DNA from: Akkermansia muciniphila | Lineage (GTDB): Bacteria > Verrucomicrobiota > Verrucomicrobiia > Limisphaerales > UBA1100 | Length of the DNA: 43,102 nt | Direction of reading: 5' to 3' | Assembly (NCBI GenBank): GCA_945903605.1 | Contig: CAMDOH010000018.1 | Span: 1-43,102, forward strand | In this document: positions 1-10,132 of the stretch, in pieces | Layout: every line of letters begins with the position of its first letter | How positions within the stretch are numbered: the stretch's first letter is position 1 | Program-made: the position numbers and the translations under genes | Notes under the pieces: generated by a model | What the model was told of the DNA's origin: nothing | What the model saw: the letters and a program-made list of their open reading frames with translations, nothing else | Database searches by the model: none

Positions 1-912
1 GGAGCTGTGATCGTTGTTGAGTTTGAGCGTGCAGACGCGCGTGGTGTCGGTCTGGAAGCCGAGCACGAGAATGTCGCACATCAGTTTCATGTGTTCGCCG
101 ATGTCCTGCGGGATGCCGTCGGCGGGGCGCGGGATGTTGGGCTTGGCCACTGTCGGGCGCCAGCCTTGCAGCTCGCCTTTTTTGCCGGCGTTGTCGATGC
201 GCGTTTCCACTTCGCGCACGGAGTCCAGATATTCGTCGAGCTTGCGCTGGTCATTGGCGCTGATGTGGCGGCGCAGATCTTTCGCGTCCGTCAGCACGGC
301 ATCGAGCACGCTCTTGTCGCCTTTGCTCACGGTGTCTTTGAACAGCCGGTCGAAGGCCAGCGCCGGATACAGCTCCAGCGGCGTGGGCGTCGTCGGCGAG
401 CTCCACGAGATGTGCGAGCTGTAGAGCATCGAATAATTCTTGTGGACGGACGGGTTCGAGTGCTCGCAGCCGAGCACGAGGCTGGGCACTTTGGTCGAGC
501 GCCCGAAACGCTGCGCGAGCACCTGATCCACGCTCGTGCCGGAGCGGATGTCGCCGCCCGACGCCAGCGGCGCGCCGGAGAGCAGGTTGCCCGTCATCGA
601 GCTGTGGATGTTTCCCTTCAGCGCCTCCGCGTTGTAGAGGCCGCGGATGAGCAGCATCTTCTCGCGGAAATCCGCGAGCGGCGCCAGCACCTTGCCCAGC
701 TCCATGTTTTTGCCTTCGCCCTTCGCCCACCATTCGCGCGTGTGAAATCCGTTGCCGGAAAACAGCACGGCCAGCCGCACCGGCGCCTCGCTCGCGGGCT
801 TGGCGGTTTTGGGTTCGTCGCCCCAGACGGTGAAGGACTCCATCCACGGCAGCGCCATCGTGACGCCGACTCCGCGCAGAAACGCGCGACGATCAAAACG
901 GTGCGTGCTCAT
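1..912 (-). CDS. DUF1552 family protein, Tat-exported (3' end outside window)
   Basis: Reverse-strand ATG at 912, absent from the ORF track because the stop lies outside the window: MSTHRFDRRAFLRGVGVTMALPWMESF...LAVLFSGNGFHTREWWAKGEGKNMELGKVLAPLADFREKMLLIRGLYN. Twin-arginine start (DRRAFLRG) and DUF1552-like content; directly downstream of a DUF1592-type gene, the usual partner. Confidence 0.85.
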   Translation of the reverse strand, partial: MSTHRFDRRAFLRGVGVTMALPWMESFTVWGDEPKTAKPASEAPVRLAVLFSGNGFHTREWWAKGEGKNMELGKVLAPLADFREKMLLIRGLYNAEALKGNIHSSMTGNLLSGAPLASGGDIRSGTSVDQVLAQRFGRSTKVPSLVLGCEHSNPSVHKNYSMLYSSHISWSSPTTPTPLELYPALAFDRLFKDTVSKGDKSVLDAVLTDAKDLRRHISANDQRKLDEYLDSVREVETRIDNAGKKGELQGWRPTVAKPNIPRPADGIPQDIGEHMKLMCDILVLGFQTDTTRVCTLKLNNDHSS

Positions 913-923
913 AGGTTTTTTGG

Positions 924-3900
924 TTATTCGGAAACGGCTGAATCTCTATTGCGAATCTCGCAGAATTGCCGGCTGCGCACAATCATTTCCATCACGACGC
1001 CGACGCGATAGTTGTTGGCCGCGAGCTTCGCCTGCATGGCCTCAATCAGCGGCTGGTCGCTCAATTGCACGCCGCGACCGAGCGAGTAGCCGAGCAGCTT
1101 GCGGCAGAATTGGCGGGTGAACGCGTCGCGTCGCTGGTTGAGGATATAGCTGCGCAGTCCGTTGAGGCCGTCCAACTCCGTGCCGTCGACGGTGCGCGTG
1201 CGCGCATCGATCGAAAGCCCGGCGGCGTCCTTCGTGCGCAGCCGGCCGATGGCGTCAAATCCTTCCAGCGCGAAACCCAATGGATCGATGCGCAAATGAC
1301 ATCCGGCGCATTTCGGGTCGCTACTGTGTTTCTCGGTGAGCGCGCGCTCGGTGAGTCCCGCCGGCGGAACTTCCGGCAACACTGGCACGCCTTTGGGCGG
1401 ACGCGGCAGACGTTCCCCCAGCAGTGTTTCGCTGATCCAGTTGCCGCGCAGAATGGGGCTGGTGCGCGAGGCACCGCTTTGCATGGCCAGAGTCGCGCCA
1501 AAGCCCAACACGCCGCCGCGACCTTTCGCTTGCACTCCCTCCACGCGCCGCCACACCTCGCCACTCACTCCGGCAATGCCGTAATGCTGCGCGAGCGCGC
1601 CGTTGACGAAGGTGTGATCCGCATTCAGAAGATCGAGCACGGAGCCATCGCGTTGAAAGAAGTCGGTGAAGAAGCGGACCGGCTCCTCGTTGAGCGCCGC
1701 GCGCATCGCAGCGAACGTCGGGAAATGCCGCTCGCTCTTTTCGTTGTGCTTGTCGAAGTCCCGCGTGTGCAGCCATTGCGCGCCGAATTCATTGGCCAGC
1801 CGCCGCACGCGTGCGTCTTGGATCATCCGTCGCGTCTGCGCTGCGAGTACGTCGGGGTTTCGCAATTTGCCCGCCGCCGCCAGTGCCGCGAGTTCCGCAT
1901 CCGGTGCCGAGGACCAAAGGAAGAAACTCAATCGCGTGGCCAGTTCCGTGTCGGTCACGGGTGTTTGTCCCTTGCCCGCCGCAGGCGTCTCCAGCTTGTA
2001 AAGAAAAGAGGGCGCGACAAAGACGCGGGCGAGCACCACGCGCAGCGCCGCCTCGTGGGGGAGTTCTTGCGTGCGCAGCTTGGAATAAAGCGCGCGCAAT
2101 TCCTCCTTCTCCGCGCGTGTCAACGGCCGGCGCCACGTGTGATCAGCAAAGTCCACCACGGCTTGGATTTGTTTTGGCTCGGCGGCCGTCACGTCTGCGC
2201 GGAATTTCGCGGCGCGCAGCTTGATGGGTTCGCGCATGGGCGTGAATGCGCTGGGATCGGCATCTTGCGTGGCGAATTGCCAGAGCTGCTCGAACGCCTC
2301 CACGAGCTTCAGCGGTTCCTGGCTGACAAAGCGCAGCTCACTCCACAACCGGTCAAGCTCGGCCGCCTGCGCGTCGTCGAGCATCAGCCGTCGCAGATGA
2401 TCATCCTCGCGATGATAAAGGGTGAGCGTGACGACTTCATCCACGGGCACGATTTTTGTGTAGCACAGCGCCGCCGGGAAAAGCTGGCGGAAGGCTTCGA
2501 GTGCCGCCTCGATGCGCGTGCGCGCGGCGCTGCCATCGAGCACCAGAATCGGCGAATCGGAAAGCATCGGGCGTTCGCCATCGCTCCACGTGCTTTTGTT
2601 GCCCTGTTCCTTGGGCGCGCTGGCTGTCAGTCCCGATGTGTTGGCGGGCTTCGTCAAAAGCACCTGCATCTGCACGCTGCCTTCAGCGCTCGTTTCCTTG
2701 TGCAACCGCGCTGTGGCCACGAATTCGCAGCCTTCGACCAGATCGGCGGGCAGCCGCACTTCGATGAGCGAGGGCGCGCGCACGCACAGGTTGGCCGTTG
2801 GCAACGTCGCGCCATCGGGATGTTTGCCAAAGAGAGCGGGATCCACTCCGTGAACACCACCGGCTGGCGCGACTTCACGCGGTGATGCCAGTAGTGTGTC
2901 GCGGGCGATGGCGAGTAACGGGCCGTTGAGCGAAGTCAGTTGGCGATACAACACCGCATCGGGCGAATCCTTTGTCAGACCGGTCGCGCCACTTCGAAGA
3001 AGTTTTTGCACCTCGCCTGCGAGCCGGCGCTTTTCCTCCGCGCTCGCAGCGGCCCTCCATTTGGCGAGCAACGAATCCGCCGGAATGACCGGCGCGATCT
3101 GCCCGCTGTCAGGCTCACTGTAAAAATGCCAGACGCTCGCGTTGCCGAAACCGTCGGCGTGCGGGTTTCCCGCGAGAATTTCCGGCGAGACTTCCTTCGC
3201 GAGATTCCACACGCGCTTGCCGTCGCCGAGCGTGATGTCCACCGCCGTGAGATCGCAGGAATGATTGCCATCGCGAGGCCCGATGATGAGAGAGAGCAGG
3301 TCGCCTGGTTCGACCGCGACATTCTCGATAGGGCCAAACTTGATCTCCTTCGCGCCCTGCGAAAGGCCCGTCGCCAGTCGCTGCCGCGTGTTGCCGCGCC
3401 GCAGTTCGAGCGACCACGTGACGCCATTGCCGCACTCCGGATGCGCATGCTGCACCGTGCCTTCGACACGCAATTTCCCCGTCACGGGACTGCTCCAGCC
3501 AATCGCCACGCGCAGCTTCGGCGTGGGATGCACGGCGATGCTGTGCGGCTTTACATTGCCCGGCACGCGCACGTGTTGGGCGGAGGAATTGGCGATGACA
3601 CTTAGCGCATCGGCACCCGTCCAGCCCTTGATAAAATCATAACCCTGCGCGCTCGCCGACTTCTGTTTGATGTGCGAATCCACGCGTACCGGGCCGCCGC
3701 CGATGCCCAGATAATCCAGCCACGCGACGAGCAGCGCGGGGTCGACGCCATGCTTTTTCGCAAGCTCCGTCACGGCGGCTTTGTCTGGCAAGGCACCGGT
3801 TTCTGCGGCGGCGTCCAGACACAGGATCACGCTTGCGGCAACGCGTTCGCGCTGCGATGTCAGCGACTGCACGGCGTCGCGGATGTCGCGCAGGCGCAAG

Positions 3901-5150
3901 TCGGGCCGGCCCGGCGCGACGAGGCGCGGGTTTTCCCACACGGCAAAATCCTGCGCGTTGCCGTCGCCCGCATCGGAGGCCAGCAGATAAAGCGTGACGT
4001 CTTTTCCATCCGCTGCCGCCGGCATTTTCAGCCGCACTTCCTGCGATGCTGCCAGCGGAACCACCGGAACCAGCCACGCCTTCGGGCCGTCCCGCTTGCC
4101 GATGTGGCCGATGGTGGTGAAACGCCAAAGTGTCCGCTGCCACTGCGCGATGGTGGCGGCCAGCGCAGGCGCGTCGGCGGGCTTCGCGGTGCGCCACTGT
4201 GCGCGGACGGCATCGAGCACGAGCGAAGGCTGCTTGTCGTTGAGCGTCGCCCAGAGTGCGCCCAGATATTTGGCGTTGAGGCTGTATTCGCGCGCGACAT
4301 CGGCGATGGATTTTCGCTTGGCGATGAGCGCGTCGCGCTCGGTGAGAGTCGCGGCCAGATATTTTACGAGCGGCAATACGCCGCCGTCCTTCGTGTCAAA
4401 CTTGATGCCCTGCAGATTGACCGACGAGCCGCCGCCCGGCTCCGCATATCCCGCGTAGAACGCGCGGATGGAGGTGAGGCGCTCCTCGGCCCAATCGCGC
4501 GATGAAGTGCTGGGCGAGAAACCGATGCCGTCGGGCAGCAACACCGCGTGCGCGGCGATGTCTTTCGCGGCATCGAGATATTTTGCCAGGAGCGCCGGCG
4601 ACATCACGAGCGCCGCGCCGGTGTTGGAGAAGCCCTCACCCGCCGCGCCGTCCACGGGAAACTCGCGCACCGGATCGAGCGAGCCAATGCCCGTGAGGTC
4701 GCGCACGGTGTAAGTGTACTCGGCGTTCGAAAGGCGGCGCAGGATGACTGGGCCGGGATCGCCCGCGCTCGCCCGCGCGATTTCAGCAAGCGTCCCACGC
4801 ACCCACGCCACAAGCTGGGTCTTTTGCGCGGCGGAGAGCTGCGGCTTGTCCTTCGGCGGCATCTCGCCCAGTCCAATCTGTTCGTCCACGAGCTGCCAGA
4901 CCTTCGGCACCTTCTTCACCGCGTCGAACGACGTGAACCGTTCGAGATCGAGATCGCCCTTCTGCTCCTTCGTCGAATGACACTTGAGACAATATTCCTT
5001 CAGCAGCGGCCGGATGGTTTTGTCAAATATCGCTGGCGACAGGGGCGGTTGGGCGGCAGCCAAAAGTGTGACTACCGAGAATATTCCGGCAACGAATAAG
5101 GTGAATCGCATAGTTGGACTGAAGCCACTTTTCATTCTTTGATTCCTCAT
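924..5150 (-). CDS. Planctomycete-type cytochrome c protein with DUF1587/DUF1595/DUF1592/DUF1588/DUF1585-like regions
   Basis: CLKCHSTKE heme motif at N-terminus, CAGCHLRIDPLGFALEGFDAIGRLRT (DUF1588-like), LSFFLWSSAPDAEL (DUF1592-like). Start set at 5150 (MRNQRMKSG...) because the ORF-track extension to 5660 overlaps the upstream DUF1501 CDS. ATGA overlap with that gene's stop. Confidence 0.9.
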   Translation of the reverse strand: MRNQRMKSGFSPTMRFTLFVAGIFSVVTLLAAAQPPLSPAIFDKTIRPLLKEYCLKCHSTKEQKGDLDLERFTSFDAVKKVPKVWQLVDEQIGLGEMPPKDKPQLSAAQKTQLVAWVRGTLAEIARASAGDPGPVILRRLSNAEYTYTVRDLTGIGSLDPVREFPVDGAAGEGFSNTGAALVMSPALLAKYLDAAKDIAAHAVLLPDGIGFSPSTSSRDWAEERLTSIRAFYAGYAEPGGGSSVNLQGIKFDTKDGGVLPLVKYLAATLTERDALIAKRKSIADVAREYSLNAKYLGALWATLNDKQPSLVLDAVRAQWRTAKPADAPALAATIAQWQRTLWRFTTIGHIGKRDGPKAWLVPVVPLAASQEVRLKMPAAADGKDVTLYLLASDAGDGNAQDFAVWENPRLVAPGRPDLRLRDIRDAVQSLTSQRERVAASVILCLDAAAETGALPDKAAVTELAKKHGVDPALLVAWLDYLGIGGGPVRVDSHIKQKSASAQGYDFIKGWTGADALSVIANSSAQHVRVPGNVKPHSIAVHPTPKLRVAIGWSSPVTGKLRVEGTVQHAHPECGNGVTWSLELRRGNTRQRLATGLSQGAKEIKFGPIENVAVEPGDLLSLIIGPRDGNHSCDLTAVDITLGDGKRVWNLAKEVSPEILAGNPHADGFGNASVWHFYSEPDSGQIAPVIPADSLLAKWRAAASAEEKRRLAGEVQKLLRSGATGLTKDSPDAVLYRQLTSLNGPLLAIARDTLLASPREVAPAGGVHGVDPALFGKHPDGATLPTANLCVRAPSLIEVRLPADLVEGCEFVATARLHKETSAEGSVQMQVLLTKPANTSGLTASAPKEQGNKSTWSDGERPMLSDSPILVLDGSAARTRIEAALEAFRQLFPAALCYTKIVPVDEVVTLTLYHREDDHLRRLMLDDAQAAELDRLWSELRFVSQEPLKLVEAFEQLWQFATQDADPSAFTPMREPIKLRAAKFRADVTAAEPKQIQAVVDFADHTWRRPLTRAEKEELRALYSKLRTQELPHEAALRVVLARVFVAPSFLYKLETPAAGKGQTPVTDTELATRLSFFLWSSAPDAELAALAAAGKLRNPDVLAAQTRRMIQDARVRRLANEFGAQWLHTRDFDKHNEKSERHFPTFAAMRAALNEEPVRFFTDFFQRDGSVLDLLNADHTFVNGALAQHYGIAGVSGEVWRRVEGVQAKGRGGVLGFGATLAMQSGASRTSPILRGNWISETLLGERLPRPPKGVPVLPEVPPAGLTERALTEKHSSDPKCAGCHLRIDPLGFALEGFDAIGRLRTKDAAGLSIDARTRTVDGTELDGLNGLRSYILNQRRDAFTRQFCRKLLGYSLGRGVQLSDQPLIEAMQAKLAANNYRVGVVMEMIVRSRQFCEIRNRDSAVSE

Positions 5151-6586
5151 GACAACACTTCTTTGATCACTTGACCATGCACATCGGTGAGTCGGCGATT
5201 CACTCCATTGTGATAGTAAGTCAACCGCTCGTGATCGATTCCGAGCAGGTGCAGCAGCGTGGCGTGAATGTCGTAAAATTCCACCGGCTTGTCGGCGACT
5301 TCGAAACCGATGTCGTCCGTCGCGCCGAATGCCGTGCCCGCACGCAACCCCGCGCCCGCTGCGAAAATGGTGAATGCTTTCTGGTGATGATCGCGGCCCT
5401 GACCACCGATGCCCTGCGTGATCGGCGTGCGGCCGAATTCTGTCGTCCACAGCACCACGGTGTCTTTCAGCAATCCGCGGTCTTTCAAATCTTTCAACAG
5501 TCCGGCGAGTGGTTTGTCCATCGTCGCTGCTTGGTCGAGATGATTTTTGCGAACGTCTTCGTGACCATCCCAGTTGATGCGCGGCTGGCCGAATTGTCCG
5601 CCGTTGAAGAGTTGCACGAATCGCGTGCCGCGCTCGATGAGTCGCCGCGCCAGCAGGCAATTCCGGCCGAAGCTGGCCGAAGCCGCGTCGTCCAGTCCGT
5701 AAAGTTTCTTCGTCGCTTCACTCTCGCCATCAATCCCCACCGCTTCCGGCACGCTGATTTGCATTTGCGCAGCGAGTTCATAGGCGCGGATGCGCGCAGC
5801 CAGCGCGTTGTCGCTGGGGTCGCTGGCTTGATGCCGTTGATTCAACTTGGCGAGCAGATCGATCGAAGCGCGGCGCGACTCAGCGGAAGTTTCCATCGGC
5901 GTGCGCAAATCGGGAATGGGATTTGGCCCGCGACTGGTAAAGGCGACGCCTTGATGCACCGCCGGCAGAAATCCCGCGCTCCAATTGATCGGTCCGCCCG
6001 AAGGCGTTTGGCGAACGTCGGGCAACACAACGAAGGCCGGCAGATTCTGATTCTCGGAACCGAGTCCGTAACTGATCCACGAGCCGACGCTGGGGAATCC
6101 GTTCAGCGTAAATCCGCTGTTCATCAGAAACGTCGCCGGCGTGTGATTGGCGCTCTTGCTGTGCATCGAATGGATGAAGGTCAAATCATCCACGCACCCG
6201 GCAAGGTGCGGCAAAAGCTCGCTCAACCAGCGGCCGCTTTGCCCGTGTTGACGGAAGGCAAACCGGCTTTTCATCAGTCGACCAGGCTGACCAAAAAACG
6301 AATCGAAGACCTTGCCCGATTCCTGTCCGTCGCGTTTCTCCAGCTCTGGTTTGAAATCAAACGTGTCCACATGACTCACGCCGCCGAGCGCGCAGATGTG
6401 GATCACGCGCTTCGCCTTGGCGGGAAAATGCGACGGCTTCGGCGCGTAGGGCGAAGTCGCTTCCGCAGCGCGCGACTCCTGTTGCATGAGCCACGCGAGC
6501 GCCACGCTGCCGAGACCCGCGCCCGATTCCCAAAGAAAACGGCGACGATCGAGCGTGTCCGCACATGGATTTGGCAACGGATTCAT
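5147..6586 (-). CDS. DUF1501 family protein, Tat signal
   Basis: DRRRFLWESGAGLGSVALAWL Tat start; [79 protein letters not shown]. Internal Met at 6586 preferred over 6622 to avoid overlap. Confidence 0.92.
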   Translation of the reverse strand: MNPLPNPCADTLDRRRFLWESGAGLGSVALAWLMQQESRAAEATSPYAPKPSHFPAKAKRVIHICALGGVSHVDTFDFKPELEKRDGQESGKVFDSFFGQPGRLMKSRFAFRQHGQSGRWLSELLPHLAGCVDDLTFIHSMHSKSANHTPATFLMNSGFTLNGFPSVGSWISYGLGSENQNLPAFVVLPDVRQTPSGGPINWSAGFLPAVHQGVAFTSRGPNPIPDLRTPMETSAESRRASIDLLAKLNQRHQASDPSDNALAARIRAYELAAQMQISVPEAVGIDGESEATKKLYGLDDAASASFGRNCLLARRLIERGTRFVQLFNGGQFGQPRINWDGHEDVRKNHLDQAATMDKPLAGLLKDLKDRGLLKDTVVLWTTEFGRTPITQGIGGQGRDHHQKAFTIFAAGAGLRAGTAFGATDDIGFEVADKPVEFYDIHATLLHLLGIDHERLTYYHNGVNRRLTDVHGQVIKEVLS

Positions 6587-6593
6587 CGGCGGT

Positions 6594-8723
6594 TCATCGG
6601 ACGTGCATAAACTCGTTTGCATTGAACAGCGCCCAGCAAACTTGCTCCAACCCCTGCGCCTTCCGCAAAACTTCAGCTTCCCTCAATTCCTCGGCCGTCG
6701 CCACTCGACCGAATGCCAGCCGCCACGCGAGCCGTAGTTGCGCCATTGTGTCGGCTCCCGCTTCCACGCGCAGACGCACTGCGAAGTGACTCGCCTGCCG
6801 TTGCGTGAACGAGCCGTTCATCAAAGAAAGCGCCTGCAGCGGTGTGGTGGTGATGCCGCGAACGGGTGTTTTCGTTGAGCCATCCGGACAATCCAGTGCA
6901 TCCAACAACGGATCGCGTGCCGTCTGCACGAAGGTGCGATAAATCGTGCGTCGGTTGAATTCCGGTCCCGGTGGATCGGCCGGGACATATTCGCTCTCCA
7001 GCCCTTTGGTCGTCAGGTTCGTGAACGGGCGGAAGCCCGGTCCGCCCATCTGCAAATTGATTTGGCCGCTCACGTGCAGCATCGCATCGCGCACCGCCTC
7101 CGCTTCCAATCGGCGCGGCGCGAATCGCCAGAGCAACCGGTTGTCAGCATCCTTTAGTCGTGGATCGGACCGCCGCATGCTCGCGGTAGCCCGCGTCGCC
7201 ACTGGCCCCGAACCCGCTTGCGAGTACGTTGCCGAGAGCAGAATGTGCCGATGCAGTTTTTTCAGACTCCAACCCTGCGCGATGAACTCACTCGCCAACC
7301 AATCGAGCAATTCGGGATGTGAGGGCCGTGCGCCCATCTTTCCGAAATCGTTCGGCGTCGCCACAAGGCCGCGACCGAAATGGTGCTGCCACACGCGATT
7401 GACCATGACGCGCGCGAGGAGTGGATTCTCCGGCCGCGTCAGCCATTGCGCAAACTGGATGCGTCGCTGCGCTTCGGGCGCATCGGCTGGCAAATCGAAT
7501 GGCAACGAGACAATGGAAAGTCCGCCGGGCGACACTGGCTCGCGTTTCTTGTCCGGCTCGCCGCGCAAGAGAAGATGCGTTGGCTCGGGCACGCGCGGGG
7601 CGACGATGTAGGCCAGCGGCGCCGCAGGGATTTTCTTCAGCTCGCCGTCGAGACCGTTTCGTCCGGCGATCCATTCCTCGCGTGATTTCTTTTCCACGTC
7701 CGTCATCGCCGCCAATCGCTCGGCATCGGTCACTTTTCGTGTCGTTGATTCCGTCGCGGGCCAAAGTTTTTTCACGCGCTCAGTCGCGGTCTTGTCCAAA
7801 TCGATGAGTCGCTTCTCGAATTCGGCGCGGCGATCCTTCAGCGGTCGCAGTTGGTCATCGTAACTTTTGCGGTCAGCCGGCGGCAGCAGCGGCAGAGCGC
7901 GATCTTTGTCGGTGGGATGAAACACCCCGGCGAATACAGCGCGCATGCGGTAATAATCGCGCTGCGGCACGGGATCGAACTTGTGGTTGTGACAGCGCGC
8001 ACAGTTGACCGTGAGGCCGAGAAAGGTTTGCGCGACGGTGCCGAGAATATCTTCCAACTCTTCTTCGCGATAACGCTGCTTGATCAACAGGCTCGCCGAA
8101 ACATTCGCCGCTTGATCCCACGGACCGGCGACAAGAAAACCCGTCGCTGCGAGCGCGTCGCGCGTCAATGGCTCGGATACGTCGCCAGCCAGTTGTTCGC
8201 GCACGAAACGGTCGTAAGGTTTATCGGCATTGATGCTCGCGATGACAAAGTCGCGGTACGTCCAAGCGTGATCACGAATGCGGTCGTACTCGTAGCCGTC
8301 GCTTTCCGAAAAGCGCATCACATCGAGCCAATGCCGCGCCCAACGTTCACCGTAACGCGGACTGGCGAGCAGACGATCGACGACTTTCGCGAGCGCGTCC
8401 GGCGATGTGTCGGCGAGAAAGGTGTCGATCTCGGTCGGCGACGGCGGGAGGCCATGCAGATCGTAAGTGAGCCGGCGCAGCAGCGTGGTGCGATCGGCCA
8501 TCGGTGAGGGCGCGAGTTCTTCTTTCTCCAGCCGCGCGAGAATGAACTGATCAACAGCGTTGCGCGGCCAATCCTTTCGCGCGACGGATGGAGCTGCGAC
8601 TCGCTGCACTGGTTGAAAAGCCCAGAAGTTCGTTCCAGTCAGTTCGCTTTCTGCGCCGCCGGCATGGCTGTGTGCAACGTTGAAGATCAGTAATGCCGAC
8701 AGTCCTGTCGCTACGATTCTCAT
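6594..8723 (-). CDS. DUF1549/DUF1553 (PSD1) protein, one internal CxxCH, no N-terminal PSCyt1 heme domain
   Basis: FWAFQPVQ...[83 protein letters not shown]-terminus NEFMHVR*. Confidence 0.93.
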   Translation of the reverse strand: MRIVATGLSALLIFNVAHSHAGGAESELTGTNFWAFQPVQRVAAPSVARKDWPRNAVDQFILARLEKEELAPSPMADRTTLLRRLTYDLHGLPPSPTEIDTFLADTSPDALAKVVDRLLASPRYGERWARHWLDVMRFSESDGYEYDRIRDHAWTYRDFVIASINADKPYDRFVREQLAGDVSEPLTRDALAATGFLVAGPWDQAANVSASLLIKQRYREEELEDILGTVAQTFLGLTVNCARCHNHKFDPVPQRDYYRMRAVFAGVFHPTDKDRALPLLPPADRKSYDDQLRPLKDRRAEFEKRLIDLDKTATERVKKLWPATESTTRKVTDAERLAAMTDVEKKSREEWIAGRNGLDGELKKIPAAPLAYIVAPRVPEPTHLLLRGEPDKKREPVSPGGLSIVSLPFDLPADAPEAQRRIQFAQWLTRPENPLLARVMVNRVWQHHFGRGLVATPNDFGKMGARPSHPELLDWLASEFIAQGWSLKKLHRHILLSATYSQAGSGPVATRATASMRRSDPRLKDADNRLLWRFAPRRLEAEAVRDAMLHVSGQINLQMGGPGFRPFTNLTTKGLESEYVPADPPGPEFNRRTIYRTFVQTARDPLLDALDCPDGSTKTPVRGITTTPLQALSLMNGSFTQRQASHFAVRLRVEAGADTMAQLRLAWRLAFGRVATAEELREAEVLRKAQGLEQVCWALFNANEFMHVR

Positions 8724-10132
8724 GCAAGGATGGGCTTCACCACATCGCCCGCCACGTCAGTGAGCCGGAAATCGCGGCCGGCGTGGCGGTGCGTGAGTCG
8801 CTCATGATCGAGTCCCATGAGATGAAGTATGGTGGCGTGAAAGTCGTTGATGTGGACGCCGTCTTTGACGGGCTTGATTCCGTGCTCATCGGTTTGTCCG
8901 TGGACGATGCCGCCTTTGACGCCGCCGCCAGCGAGCCACGAAGAGAACGCCCAGTTGTGATGCTCGCGGCCTTTGTTGTCGGCGCTGTTGTTGAATGGAG
9001 TCCGGCCAAATTCGGAGGTCCAGACAACGAGGGTGTCGTCGAGCATGCCGCGCGATTTCAAGTCGCGCAAAAGTGCGGCGATAGGCTGGTCGACATTGCG
9101 AGCAAGCCGTGTGTGATCGGCCATGTCGCCGTGTGAATCCCAATTGCCTGACGAGCCCGTGTCGATCAGCTCGACGAAGCGGACGCCGCGTTCAACCAGC
9201 CTTCGCGCGACGAGACATTGCCACGCGAAACCTTGCGTGCTGCCGCGTTGGAGGCCGTAAAGATTCAACGTCGCATCCGATTCCCTCGAGAGATCGAGTG
9301 CATTGGGCATCTCCATTTGCATGCCGAACGCTGTCTCAAACGAACGGATGCGCGCGCTGAGATCTGGATCTTGTCCGCGTGTGGCCAGATGAGATTGATT
9401 GAGCGATTTGAGTGCGGCCAGTTCGAGTTCCTGTTGGCGCGAGGTTTCGACGCGCCGATGCAGATTGGCAACGGGTTCCGCGCCGGTCACCACGCGTGTG
9501 CCTTGATGATTGCCAGGCAGAAAATCCGAGGCCCACACTTGCGTGCCTGCGTAGGGCGTGAATGGAGCGATGACGACAAACGCCGGCAAGTTGGCGTTCA
9601 TGCTACCCAAACCGTAACTGAGCCACGCGCCGAGGCTCGGTCGCGACACGGTGAACGATCCCGTGTGCATTCCGAGCGTGGCATTGTAATGATTGGAGTG
9701 GCTCGTGTGCATGGAGCGAATGAGGGCGATGTCGTCCATACAACCGGCGACATTCGGAAACATGTCGCTCACCTCGGTGCCGCATTGGCCTTGCGGTTTG
9801 AAGTTCCACTGCGCTCGTTTCAGAAAGAGCTTTTCGTATCCAGGCCGGTTGCGAGTCTCGGGGTGATCGAGCGTGATGGCCTTGCCGTGATCGGTCGCAA
9901 GGCGAGGCTTCGGATCAAAGCTGTCCACATGCGAAACGCCACCGCTCATGAAAAGAAAAATCACATTCTTGGCGCGTGGCTGAAAATGAGGACGTGTGGC
10001 GGCAGATGTCGACGGCCGGTCTTCGGCGAGGAGTTGAATGAGGCTTGGGAAGAGCGCGGAAGCTCCCACGGCAGAACGCAGGAAACCGCGTCGGCCGTGA
10101 TTGAACCAGTCTCGTGGGTTGTTATTCGACAT
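8720..10132 (-). CDS. DUF1501 family protein, Tat signal (GREHH subtype)
   Basis: [70 protein letters not shown]. Start set at the internal Met at 10132. ATGA overlap at 8720-8723 with the next gene. Confidence 0.92.
   Translation of the reverse strand: MSNNNPRDWFNHGRRGFLRSAVGASALFPSLIQLLAEDRPSTSAATRPHFQPRAKNVIFLFMSGGVSHVDSFDPKPRLATDHGKAITLDHPETRNRPGYEKLFLKRAQWNFKPQGQCGTEVSDMFPNVAGCMDDIALIRSMHTSHSNHYNATLGMHTGSFTVSRPSLGAWLSYGLGSMNANLPAFVVIAPFTPYAGTQVWASDFLPGNHQGTRVVTGAEPVANLHRRVETSRQQELELAALKSLNQSHLATRGQDPDLSARIRSFETAFGMQMEMPNALDLSRESDATLNLYGLQRGSTQGFAWQCLVARRLVERGVRFVELIDTGSSGNWDSHGDMADHTRLARNVDQPIAALLRDLKSRGMLDDTLVVWTSEFGRTPFNNSADNKGREHHNWAFSSWLAGGGVKGGIVHGQTDEHGIKPVKDGVHINDFHATILHLMGLDHERLTHRHAGRDFRLTDVAGDVVKPILA

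Noticed and set aside
966-2885. 639-aa plus-strand ORF opposite the DUF1592-type gene
   Set aside because: Antisense shadow ORF, no motifs, while the opposite strand carries conserved cytochrome/DUF domains.
5151-5660. 170-aa N-terminal extension of the 924..5660 ORF
   Set aside because: Overlaps the DUF1501 coding sequence in another frame; a signal peptide and CxxCH begin only after the 5150 Met, with an ATGA junction.
5171-6610. 479-aa plus-strand ORF opposite a DUF1501 gene
   Set aside because: Antisense shadow of a clearly coding high-GC gene; no recognisable domains and Arg/His/Ala-rich composition.
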